NCBI RefSeq assembly: GCF_004346865.1
Contig: NZ_SMGR01000003.1
Coordinates: 124,001 to 188,000, forward strand
DNA from: Shimia isoporae
GTDB taxonomy: Bacteria > Pseudomonadota > Alphaproteobacteria > Rhodobacterales > Rhodobacteraceae
Reading direction: 5' to 3'
DNA: 64,000 nucleotides
In this document: positions 36,318 through 44,045 of the stretch, in pieces
Position numbering within the stretch: position 1 is the stretch's first letter
How the letters are laid out: each line of letters starts with the position of its first letter
The notes under the pieces: generated by a model
Told to the model about the DNA's origin: nothing
Databases searched by the model: none
The model's input: the letters and a program-made list of their open reading frames with translations, nothing else
Position numbers and translations under genes: made by a program

Positions 36318-36416
36318 AAAATTAGGCAATCATCCTGACCTTTGCGGCAGCGCAGCATAAATCGTGCTTATCACGCTTGCCCGCAGCCTGACTCCACTGC
36401 CTTATGGTCTCAAGTT

Positions 36417-36461
36417 CGGAGCAAGGACGCTCCGACAAACTTCTTCCCCGATGCAGGGGAA
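36417..36461 (+). promoter_or_regulatory. Two-hairpin ANTAR (NasT) target in the nrtA leader
   Basis: Hairpin P1 is CGGAGC/GCTCCG with hexaloop AAGGAC (36423-36428), which fits the A1/G4 rule of ANTAR loops. Hairpin P2 is TTCCCC/GGGGAA with hexaloop GATGCA (36450-36455), which keeps G4 but has G instead of A at position 1. Both lie upstream of a terminator and the nrtA start. This is the standard layout for NasT-controlled antitermination. Confidence 0.85.
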
Positions 36462-36470
36462 TACCTGAGC

Positions 36471-36528
36471 AAAGCCGCTTGATCTGTCGCCGTATCCTCC
36501 TCCCTCGGCGCCAATCAGCGGCTTTTTT
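36471..36528 (+). terminator. NasT-controlled leader terminator
   Basis: Strong stem AAAGCCGCTTGAT with ATCAGCGGCTTT (one bulge), an inner CGCCG/CGGCG stem, and TTTTTT at 36523-36528. It lies 45 bases before the nrtA start. NasT binding to the upstream hairpins is expected to prevent its formation when nitrate is present. Confidence 0.9.
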
Positions 36529-36573
36529 CATTTCCGCCCATTTCCTCTCCCTGGGCATACGAAAGGACAGAGA

Positions 36574-37938
36574 ATGAAACGCATCGCCTCCATACTCGCG
36601 GCAACCACGATGCTCGCCAGCCCCGCGCTCGCGGAACTTGAACTCGAGAAGGACGAACTCACCTTCGGCTTTATCAAATTGACCGATATGGCCCCCCTCG
36701 CCGTCGCTTACGAGCAAGGCTACTTCGACGACGAAGGTCTGTTTGTAACGCTCGAGGCACAAGCCAATTGGAAAGTCCTGCTGGACGGCGTCATCGACGG
36801 GCAATTGGACGGTGCGCACATGCTCGCGGGCCAACCTCTCGCCGCCACCATCGGCTACGGTACAGAGGCGCACATCATTACCCCATTCTCCATGGACCTG
36901 AACGGCAACGGCATCACCGTCTCCAACCAGATTTGGGAAGAGATGAAACCGCACGTTCCGCTGATGGACGACGGACGCCCCCAGCACCCAATTTCCGCAT
37001 CCGCGCTCAAGCCGGTGGTTGAAAAATACACGTCCGAAGGCAAGCCATTCAACATGGGCATGGTGTTCCCTGTCTCCACCCACAACTACGAACTGCGTTA
37101 CTGGCTCGCCGCCGGTGGTCTGGAGCCGGGGTATTACTCTCCGGAAAACATCACCGGCCAGATCGGCGCCGACGTTCTACTCTCGGTAACCCCGCCGCCG
37201 CAGATGCCAGCCACAATGGAAGCCGGCACCATCTACGGTTATTGCGTGGGCGAGCCGTGGAACCAGCAAGCCGTGTTCAAAGGCATCGGTGTGCCAGTGA
37301 TCACCGACTATGAACTCTGGAAAAATAACCCTGAAAAAGTATTCGGGCTGAATGCCGAGTTTGCTGAGAAATATCCAAACACCACTCTGGCCGTGACCAA
37401 AGCGCTGATCCGCGCCGCAATGTGGCTTGATGAAAACGACAACGCCAACCGCGAAGAAGCGGTGAGAATTCTCAGCCAGCCTGAGTATGTGGGCGCGGAT
37501 TATGACGTGATTGCCAACTCCATGACCGGCACCTTTGAATACGAAAAGGGTGACAAGCGTGAGGTTCCGGACTTCAACGTTTTCTTCCGCTACAACGCGA
37601 CCTATCCCTTCTATTCCGACGCTGTTTGGTACCTGACCCAGATGCGCCGCTGGGGCCAGATCGCCGAAGCCAAGCCAGACAGTTGGTATGACGAAGTGGC
37701 CAAATCCGTTTACAAGCCCGCGATTTATCTCGAAGCCGCCCGCCTGCTCGTCGATGAAGGTCTTGCCAATGAAGCGGACTTCCCTTGGGACAGCGACGGC
37801 TACAAGGCGCCGACACCATCTGAGGACATCATCGACGGCATCGCCTACGACGGCAAAGCCCCGAATGCTTATCTCGACAGCTTGCCAATCGGCCTGAAAG
37901 GCGACCAGCGCGTCGTCGGCACCGAGATCCAAGGCTAA
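36574..37938 (+). CDS. nrtA: Nitrate ABC transporter substrate-binding protein
   Basis: The 454-residue product has a Sec signal peptide (about 1-20, ending ALA) and the NrtA/CmpA fold ([53 protein letters not shown]). It binds periplasmic nitrate for the permease and ATPase encoded downstream. A GAAAGGA site precedes ATG 36574. It is the first gene after the antitermination leader, and a GC hairpin follows its stop. Confidence 0.93.
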   Translation: MKRIASILAATTMLASPALAELELEKDELTFGFIKLTDMAPLAVAYEQGYFDDEGLFVTLEAQANWKVLLDGVIDGQLDGAHMLAGQPLAATIGYGTEAHIITPFSMDLNGNGITVSNQIWEEMKPHVPLMDDGRPQHPISASALKPVVEKYTSEGKPFNMGMVFPVSTHNYELRYWLAAGGLEPGYYSPENITGQIGADVLLSVTPPPQMPATMEAGTIYGYCVGEPWNQQAVFKGIGVPVITDYELWKNNPEKVFGLNAEFAEKYPNTTLAVTKALIRAAMWLDENDNANREEAVRILSQPEYVGADYDVIANSMTGTFEYEKGDKREVPDFNVFFRYNATYPFYSDAVWYLTQMRRWGQIAEAKPDSWYDEVAKSVYKPAIYLEAARLLVDEGLANEADFPWDSDGYKAPTPSEDIIDGIAYDGKAPNAYLDSLPIGLKGDQRVVGTEIQG

Positions 37939-37955
37939 CGAACACTCCCTCGGGG

Positions 37956-37984
37956 TGGCGGGCGGAGCATCAGCGCCCCCGCCA
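37956..37984 (+). terminator. GC hairpin after nrtA
   Basis: Stem TGGCGGG/CCCGCCA (37956-37962 with 37978-37984), 18 bases after the nrtA stop and before nrtB. It lacks a T-run, so it is probably a 3' stabiliser or attenuator that separates the abundant binding protein from the membrane components. Confidence 0.5.
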
Positions 37985-38012
37985 TTCCGGCCAATCCTGC
38001 ACAGTCGGAACG

Positions 38013-38039
38013 CCGACGCGATACCGACGCAATACAGAC
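38013..38039 (+). repeat. 11-bp tandem element in the nrtA-nrtB gap
   Basis: Two tandem 11-base units, CCGACGCGATA and CCGACGCAATA, followed by CAGAC. The 13-mer ACCGACGCAATAC recurs at 63142-63154 upstream of hisD, also within an 11-base-periodic series. The element lies 35 bases before the nrtB start. Its function is unknown. Confidence 0.6.
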
Positions 38040-38073
38040 AAGCCAATTCAGCCCGACGGCCAAGGACTCAGCC

Positions 38074-39156
38074 ATGACCACTATCGACCCGCAATCCATT
38101 GCAGATGAAGAGCGCGAAGCCCGCCGCGCACGCCTCTTCACACGCATCAACAAGGCCGACGCCTGGTTTCAGGTCCTCGGCCTCAGCTTCGTCACTCCGG
38201 TTCTGAAAGCCGCCGCAGGCGATAATCCCAAAGCACAAGCCGCGGAAATCTGGCGGTTGCTTGGAGTACCACTGCTGGCAATCGCGGTCTTTCTGATGCT
38301 GTGGGGCAGCCTTGCTCCACGAGTGCAAACCTCGCTTGGCGCCGTTCCCGGCCCGAATGAGGTCTGGACCGAAGCCGTTCTTTTGCACCAAGACGCACAG
38401 GCCAAAGCCGCCAAGGAACAGAAATTCTACGAGAGAGTAGAGGCGCGCAACCAAAAGTTCATCGACAACGGTCAGCCCGAAAAAGTCAAAGACATCAAGT
38501 ACACAGGTAGCCCGTCCTACTACGATCAGATTTGGACCTCGATCAAAACGGTCTTTTTCGGCTTCTTGATCGGCTCCCTTATCGCCATTCCTCTCGGCAT
38601 TCTCGCTGGCCTCAGCCTCTACGCCAACGCGGCGATCAACCCGCTGATCCAGATTTTCAAACCGGTGTCGCCGCTTGCATGGCTGCCGATCGTGACGATG
38701 GTTGTTTCAGCGACCTACACCGTCGACGACGGCCTCTTCAGCAAGTCTTTCCTGACCTCTGCAATCACCGTAACCCTATGCTCTCTTTGGCCGACACTGA
38801 TCAACACCTCCCTGGGTGTAGCTTCTATCGACAAGGATCTGGTGAACGTCTCGAAGGTTCTGAAGATGAACACCTGGACCAAAATCACCAAACTGGTACT
38901 GCCTTCCGCCTTGCCCCTGATCTTCACCGGCCTGCGTTTGTCGCTCGGTGTTGGCTGGATGGTTCTGATCGCCGCCGAAATGCTCGCCCAGAACCCCGGT
39001 CTTGGCAAGTTCGTGTGGGATGAATTCCAAAACGGCTCGTCCAGTTCCCTCGCCAAAATCATGGTTGCGGTTTTCACAATCGGCATCATCGGCTTCCTGC
39101 TCGATCGTCTGATGTACGCAATCCAGTCACTCTTCACCTTCAGCGCAAACCGGTGA
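38074..39156 (+). CDS. nrtB: Nitrate ABC transporter permease
   Basis: The 360-residue product has a hydrophilic N-terminal region (about 1-60), a helix at about 61-82, a charged segment (about 100-150) and then a permease domain with about five helices and a coupling loop (KDLVNVSKVLKMNTWTKITK). The length is greater than cyanobacterial NrtB (about 280) because of the N-terminal extension. Its stop overlaps an in-frame GTG just before the ATPase start. Confidence 0.92.
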   Translation: MTTIDPQSIADEEREARRARLFTRINKADAWFQVLGLSFVTPVLKAAAGDNPKAQAAEIWRLLGVPLLAIAVFLMLWGSLAPRVQTSLGAVPGPNEVWTEAVLLHQDAQAKAAKEQKFYERVEARNQKFIDNGQPEKVKDIKYTGSPSYYDQIWTSIKTVFFGFLIGSLIAIPLGILAGLSLYANAAINPLIQIFKPVSPLAWLPIVTMVVSATYTVDDGLFSKSFLTSAITVTLCSLWPTLINTSLGVASIDKDLVNVSKVLKMNTWTKITKLVLPSALPLIFTGLRLSLGVGWMVLIAAEMLAQNPGLGKFVWDEFQNGSSSSLAKIMVAVFTIGIIGFLLDRLMYAIQSLFTFSANR

Positions 39157-39161
39157 TCCCA

Positions 39162-40841
39162 ATGAGTGTTCTGAAATTCGAAAACGTCTCCAAGAGCTTC
39201 GGCGAAGGCACTGCCAAGACCGACGTTCTGAACAACATCAACCTTGAGGTTCAGGAGGGCGAGTTCCTCGTGCTCTTGGGCTTCTCCGGTTCGGGCAAGA
39301 CCACTCTGATCAACCTTATGGCTGGGCTGGAAATGTCAACCGAAGGCAATGTGACCTTTAAGAACAAGCCGATCACGGCACCGGGTCCAGAGCGCGGCGT
39401 GATATTCCAGTCTTATTCGCTGATGCCTTGGCTAACTGTAAACGGTAACGTACGCCTCGCGCTCGATAGCGTGTTCCCCAACATGCCGAAGGCCGAGAAA
39501 GAGGAACGCGTCGCCCATTACATCAAGATGGTCGGCCTTTCCCACGCTTCTTCTCGCCGGCCTGCAGAGCTGTCTGGTGGCATGCGCCAGCGTGTGAACG
39601 TCGCACGCGCACTTGCGATGAACCCCGAAGTGCTGCTTCTGGATGAACCGCTCTCTGCTCTTGACGCCCTCACCCGCGCCAACCTCGCGGACGAGATTGA
39701 GGCGATCTGGTCCGCGGAAAAGAAGACCTGCGTTCTCATCACCAACGACGTGGACGAAGCGATTATCCTTGCTGACCGCATCATCGCGCTGAACCCCGAT
39801 GGCACTTTGGGGCAGGAGTTCAAAGTCGACATCCCGCGCCGTCGTGACCGGATGGAAATGAACCACCATGAAGGCTTTAAGAAGCTACGCGCCGAAGTCA
39901 CCAAATATCTCATGGATGTAGGCATCGCCGCAAAGGCCGAGGGTAAAAGGGTGTTGCCTGATGTGACCCCGATTCACGGCGTACCGGCGGCCGTGAAAGA
40001 TGCACAGAAGGGTTTGATCGACCACAACTTCCTCGACTTCTCGCAGCTCCACAAAATCTACCCCACCCCCAAAGGTCCGCTCACCGTGGTCGAAGACTTC
40101 GATCTGAAGGTACAGCGCGGCGAATTCATCTCGCTGATCGGCCACTCCGGCTGCGGCAAATCCACGGTTCTCACCATGGCGGCGGGTCTCAACCCGATCT
40201 CCAAAGGTGGTATCCGTCTGGATGGTCGCCACGTCGAGGGGGCTGATCCGGAACGCGCCGTTGTGTTCCAATCTCCAAACCTTTTTCCATGGCTCTCGGC
40301 CAAGGAAAACGTCGCCATTGGCGTGGACAAAGTCTACCCCAAGGCCTCCGTGGGTGAACGTCAGGACGTCGTCGAATACTATCTGGAGCGCGTAGGTCTC
40401 GCCGATGCGATGGACCGCCCGGCGCATTCCATGTCCAATGGTATGAAGCAACGTGTTGGTATCGCCCGCGCCTTCGCCCTCAGCCCCAAACTCCTGCTGC
40501 TGGACGAGCCTTTCGGTATGCTCGACAGCCTCACCCGCTGGGAACTTCAGGAAGTCCTGATGGAGGTGTGGGACCGTACGAAAGTGACCGCGATCTGCGT
40601 CACCCACGATGTCGACGAGGCAATCCTTCTGGCGGACCGCGTGGTCATGATGACGAATGGCCCGCAGGCGACCATCGGCAAAATCGTCGACGTCGACCTG
40701 CCTCGCCCGCGCACCCGCAAGGCGCTGCTCGAACATCCGGACTACTACCGCTACCGCCAAGATGTGCTCGATTTCCTCGAAGAATACGAGCACGGTGCGA
40801 AGCCAAAGGCCAAACCGGCCAAGGCCATCGCAGCGGAGTAG
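39162..40841 (+). CDS. Fused nitrate ABC transporter ATPase with two domains
   Basis: The 559-residue product from ATG 39162 (a GTG lies at 39153) fuses two ATPase domains. Domain 1 has GFSGSGKTT (40-48), ELSGGMRQR, LLLDEPLSALD, but Asn195 replaces the switch His (LITNDVDEA). Domain 2 has GHSGCGKST, LLLLDEPFGMLD and His482 (VTHDVDEA), but its signature reads MSNGMKQR with Asn426. Unlike cyanobacterial NrtC it has no binding-protein domain at the C-terminus, ending in a Lys/Ala-rich tail. It energises NrtB. Confidence 0.93.
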   Translation: MSVLKFENVSKSFGEGTAKTDVLNNINLEVQEGEFLVLLGFSGSGKTTLINLMAGLEMSTEGNVTFKNKPITAPGPERGVIFQSYSLMPWLTVNGNVRLALDSVFPNMPKAEKEERVAHYIKMVGLSHASSRRPAELSGGMRQRVNVARALAMNPEVLLLDEPLSALDALTRANLADEIEAIWSAEKKTCVLITNDVDEAIILADRIIALNPDGTLGQEFKVDIPRRRDRMEMNHHEGFKKLRAEVTKYLMDVGIAAKAEGKRVLPDVTPIHGVPAAVKDAQKGLIDHNFLDFSQLHKIYPTPKGPLTVVEDFDLKVQRGEFISLIGHSGCGKSTVLTMAAGLNPISKGGIRLDGRHVEGADPERAVVFQSPNLFPWLSAKENVAIGVDKVYPKASVGERQDVVEYYLERVGLADAMDRPAHSMSNGMKQRVGIARAFALSPKLLLLDEPFGMLDSLTRWELQEVLMEVWDRTKVTAICVTHDVDEAILLADRVVMMTNGPQATIGKIVDVDLPRPRTRKALLEHPDYYRYRQDVLDFLEEYEHGAKPKAKPAKAIAAE

Positions 40842-40846
40842 AAACG

Positions 40847-41272
40847 ATGAACGACACCCAGATCACATTGGTACAGAACAGCTTTGAAAAAGTGGCGCCA
40901 ATCGCGCCTCAGGCGGCGGAAATCTTCTACGCCCGCCTCTTTGAAATCGCCCCCGAGGTTCAGCCGCTTTTCAAAAGCGACATGGCCGAGCAGGGCGCAA
41001 AGTTGATGACCACTCTGGGCGCCGTCGTCAAAGGGCTGAGCGATCTGGAAAAGATCGTGCCAGTTGCGCAAAACCTCGCTGTGGCCCACGTGGGCTACGG
41101 CGTTACACCTGACCATTATGAACCTGTGGGAGCAGCGCTGCTCCACACGCTCAAGACCGGGCTGGGCGACGATTTCGACGCTGAAACCGAAGCTGCCTGG
41201 ACAACCGCATACACGACCCTCGCGGACGTGATGAAAGACGCCGCCTATGGCGGATCATCAGGACAGACATGA
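40847..41272 (+). CDS. Single-domain globin in the nitrate operon
   Basis: The 141-residue product from ATG 40847 is a Vitreoscilla-type single-domain haemoglobin: VQNSFEKVAPIAPQAAEIFY, EQGAKLMTTLGAVVKGL and the proximal His81 in AHVGYGVTPDHYEPVG. It lacks the FAD/NAD reductase domain of flavohaemoglobin. In this operon it may detoxify nitric oxide formed during nitrite reduction or supply electrons or oxygen, but this is inference. It starts six bases after the ATPase stop and overlaps nirB by four bases. Confidence 0.92.
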   Translation: MNDTQITLVQNSFEKVAPIAPQAAEIFYARLFEIAPEVQPLFKSDMAEQGAKLMTTLGAVVKGLSDLEKIVPVAQNLAVAHVGYGVTPDHYEPVGAALLHTLKTGLGDDFDAETEAAWTTAYTTLADVMKDAAYGGSSGQT

Positions 41273-43713
41273 CGCAAAAACTAATCATTATCGGGGCCGG
41301 GATGGCCGCGGGCCGCGCGCTCGAACATCTATTTGATGTTGCCCCAGACGCTTATGACGTCACCCTCTTCAACGCAGAGCCGCGCGGCACCTACAACCGG
41401 ATCATGCTTTCTCCGGTGCTGTCGGGCGACAAATCCTTCGAAGAAATCGTCACGCACACGGCAGAATGGTACGAGGAAAACGGCGTCACCTGCCGATTTG
41501 GCGAGAAAGTCGTCAACATCGACCGCGCCGCCCAGACCGTGACCTCTGACAACGGCGACGTGCTGGACTATGACAAACTCATCATCGCCACCGGTTCCAA
41601 TCCGTTTATCATTCCTCTGCCGGGCCATGATCTGGACGGTGTGATCGCCTACCGCGATCTGGAAGACACCAACACCATGATTGCCCTTGGCGACAAACCG
41701 GATGCCAAGGCAGTCGTCATCGGCGGGGGGCTCTTGGGCCTCGAAGCCGCCGCAGGCCTGGCGCTACGCGGCGTCGACGTAACGGTCGTGCACATCATGG
41801 GCCATCTCATGGAACGACAACTCGACGAAGCCGCCGGCTATCTGCTGCGCAAGGCACTTGTGGACAAGGGTATCACGGTTAAATGCTCCGCCAACTCCAA
41901 GGAAATCCTCGGCGAGAACGGTAAAGTCAAAGCGCTTCTACTGGACGATGGCACAGAATTGCCCTGCGACCTGCTGGTAATGGCCGTGGGTATCCGTCCC
42001 TCGACCGCGCTTGCGACCGAGGCTGGTCTCGCGACCGGTCGCGGCATCCATGTGGACGACCAGATGGTCACCTCTGACGAAAACATCCTTTCGCTTGGCG
42101 AATGCGTTGAACACAAAGGTGACGTTTTTGGTCTCGTCGCTCCGATCTTTGATCAGGCCAAAGTCATCGCCAAAACCCTCGCTGGCGAAGCGGCTGCCTT
42201 TGTTAACAAAGAAGTCGCCACCAAGCTCAAAGTCACCGGCTGCGATCTCTTCTCGGCAGGCGATTTTGCAGATGCCGAAGGCCGCGAAGACATCGTGTTC
42301 CGCGATCCGGCCCGCGGCGTCTACAAACGCCTCGTCATCGAAGAAAACCGCATCGTCGGCGCCGTAATGTATGGCGACACGGCAGACGGCAATTGGTTCT
42401 TCGGTCTGATCAAAGACCGCGAAGATATTTCAGAGATGCGTGACACTCTCATCTTTGGTCCTGCCTACCAAGGGGGAACCGACTCGGACCCTATGGCAGC
42501 CGTTGCAGCCTTACCGGCTGACGCAGAAATCTGCGGCTGCAACGGCGTATGTAAAGGTCAGATCGTGGAAGCCATCGGCAATGGCGCCACAACACTCGAT
42601 GATATCAAGGCAACAACCAAGGCCTCCGCGTCCTGCGGCACCTGCACCGGCCTCGTTGAGCAGGTTCTCGCGGTCACACTCGGCGATGACTTTGTAATGC
42701 CAGCGGCCAAGTCTGTCTGTGGCTGCACCGACCTCACCCATGAGGACGTCCGGCGCCTCATCAAGGCGCAGGAACTCAAAAGCCAACCCGCCGTCTGGCA
42801 AGAGCTTGGCTGGTCCACACCGAATGGCTGTCATGTCTGCCGCCCCGCGATCAATTACTATCTTCTGGCCGATTGGCCGCTGGAGTATCAGGACGACGCG
42901 CAATCCCGTTTCGTGAACGAACGAAACCACGCCAACATCCAGAAAGATGGCACCTACTCTGTGGTGCCACGTATGTGGGGCGGGATCACTACGCCTGATG
43001 AATTGCGCGCCATTGCAGATGCCGCTGACAAATACGCCGTTCCGACCGTCAAGGTTACGGGCGGCCAACGCATAGACCTACTGGGTGTGAAAAAAGAGGA
43101 CTTGCCTGCGATTTGGTTCGATCTCAATCAGGCCGGTCTGGTCTCGGGCCATGCCTACTCCAAAGGCCTGCGAACCGTCAAAACCTGCGTTGGATCTGAT
43201 CACTGCCGCTTCGGCACGCAGGACTCAACGGGCTTGGGTGTCAAACTGGAAAAACACCTTTGGGGAAGTTGGACCCCGCACAAACTGAAGCTCGGCGTTT
43301 CCGGCTGCCCCCGTAATTGCGCCGAAGCCACTTGCAAGGACATTGGCGTGGTCTGCGTAGACTCTGGCTACGAAGTCTCCGTCGCTGGCGCAGCGGGCAT
43401 GGAAGTGAAAGAAACCGAACTGCTCTGCAAAGTCGCGACAGAGGAAGAGGCCATCGAAGTAATCTCTGCCATGACGCAGGTTTACCGCGAGAACGCCAAG
43501 TACCTCGATCGCATTTGGAAATGGGTCGACAAGGTAGGCCTCGATTGGGTCAAACAACAGGTCGTTGATGATCTGGAGAACCGCAAAGCCCTTGCTGAAC
43601 GTTTCGAGGTTTCCCAATCCGTCTACCGCACCGACCCTTGGGCCGAACACGCCGCAGAAAAGGCCGAAACTTATCGTCCGGTCGCCAATCTCACACTGGA
43701 GGCAGCAGAATGA
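41269..43713 (+). CDS. nirB: Assimilatory nitrite reductase large subunit (NirB/NasB)
   Basis: The 814-residue product reduces nitrite to ammonium with NADH. In order: FAD/NAD domain (KLIIIGAGMAAGRALEHLFD, the VVIGGGLLGLEAAAGL region, LSLGECVEHKGDVFGLVAP), BFD-type [2Fe-2S] cysteines (EICGCNGVCKGQIVEAI and CGTCTGLVEQ), a second cysteine set (CGCTDLTHED and NGCHVCRPAINYYL), and the sirohaem/4Fe-4S domain (TCVGSDHCRFGTQDS and GVSGCPRNCAEATCKDIG). All ligands are present. It overlaps the globin gene upstream and nirD downstream. Confidence 0.97.
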   Translation: MTQKLIIIGAGMAAGRALEHLFDVAPDAYDVTLFNAEPRGTYNRIMLSPVLSGDKSFEEIVTHTAEWYEENGVTCRFGEKVVNIDRAAQTVTSDNGDVLDYDKLIIATGSNPFIIPLPGHDLDGVIAYRDLEDTNTMIALGDKPDAKAVVIGGGLLGLEAAAGLALRGVDVTVVHIMGHLMERQLDEAAGYLLRKALVDKGITVKCSANSKEILGENGKVKALLLDDGTELPCDLLVMAVGIRPSTALATEAGLATGRGIHVDDQMVTSDENILSLGECVEHKGDVFGLVAPIFDQAKVIAKTLAGEAAAFVNKEVATKLKVTGCDLFSAGDFADAEGREDIVFRDPARGVYKRLVIEENRIVGAVMYGDTADGNWFFGLIKDREDISEMRDTLIFGPAYQGGTDSDPMAAVAALPADAEICGCNGVCKGQIVEAIGNGATTLDDIKATTKASASCGTCTGLVEQVLAVTLGDDFVMPAAKSVCGCTDLTHEDVRRLIKAQELKSQPAVWQELGWSTPNGCHVCRPAINYYLLADWPLEYQDDAQSRFVNERNHANIQKDGTYSVVPRMWGGITTPDELRAIADAADKYAVPTVKVTGGQRIDLLGVKKEDLPAIWFDLNQAGLVSGHAYSKGLRTVKTCVGSDHCRFGTQDSTGLGVKLEKHLWGSWTPHKLKLGVSGCPRNCAEATCKDIGVVCVDSGYEVSVAGAAGMEVKETELLCKVATEEEAIEVISAMTQVYRENAKYLDRIWKWVDKVGLDWVKQQVVDDLENRKALAERFEVSQSVYRTDPWAEHAAEKAETYRPVANLTLEAAE

Positions 43714-44045
43714 ACTGGGTCGATATTTGTTCCGTCACCGACATTCCTCTGCGCGGAGCGCGCATCGTGAAAACCGCTGTCGGTTGTGTCGCCGTCTTCC
43801 GCACGGACGACAATGAGGTCTTCGCCACCTCCGACCGTTGCCCTCACAAGGGGGGGCCGCTTTCCGAAGGCATCGTTCACGGCAAAAAGGTCACTTGTCC
43901 TTTGCACAACTGGGTTTTCTCGCTGGAAACCGGTGAGGCTCAGGGCGCAGACGAAGGGCAGATCGCAACCTTCGCAACGCAAGTCGTCAACGGACGGGTG
44001 ATGCTGGATGCATCCGAGCTGACCACCGGAGTTGCCGCGGAATGA
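43710..44045 (+). CDS. nirD: Nitrite reductase small subunit (Rieske type)
   Basis: The 111-residue product from ATG 43710 contains a Rieske [2Fe-2S] motif, CPHKGGPLSEG followed by CPLHNWVFSL. NirD is the small subunit of assimilatory NADH nitrite reductase (NasG in Paracoccus) and may also carry electrons to the nitrate reductase. It overlaps nirB by four bases and nasA by four bases, so the three are tightly coupled. Confidence 0.94.
   Translation: MNWVDICSVTDIPLRGARIVKTAVGCVAVFRTDDNEVFATSDRCPHKGGPLSEGIVHGKKVTCPLHNWVFSLETGEAQGADEGQIATFATQVVNGRVMLDASELTTGVAAE

Noticed and set aside
39885-40793. 302-codon minus-strand ORF opposite the nitrate ABC ATPase gene
   Set aside because: Antisense to a gene with complete ATPase motifs; no independent support.
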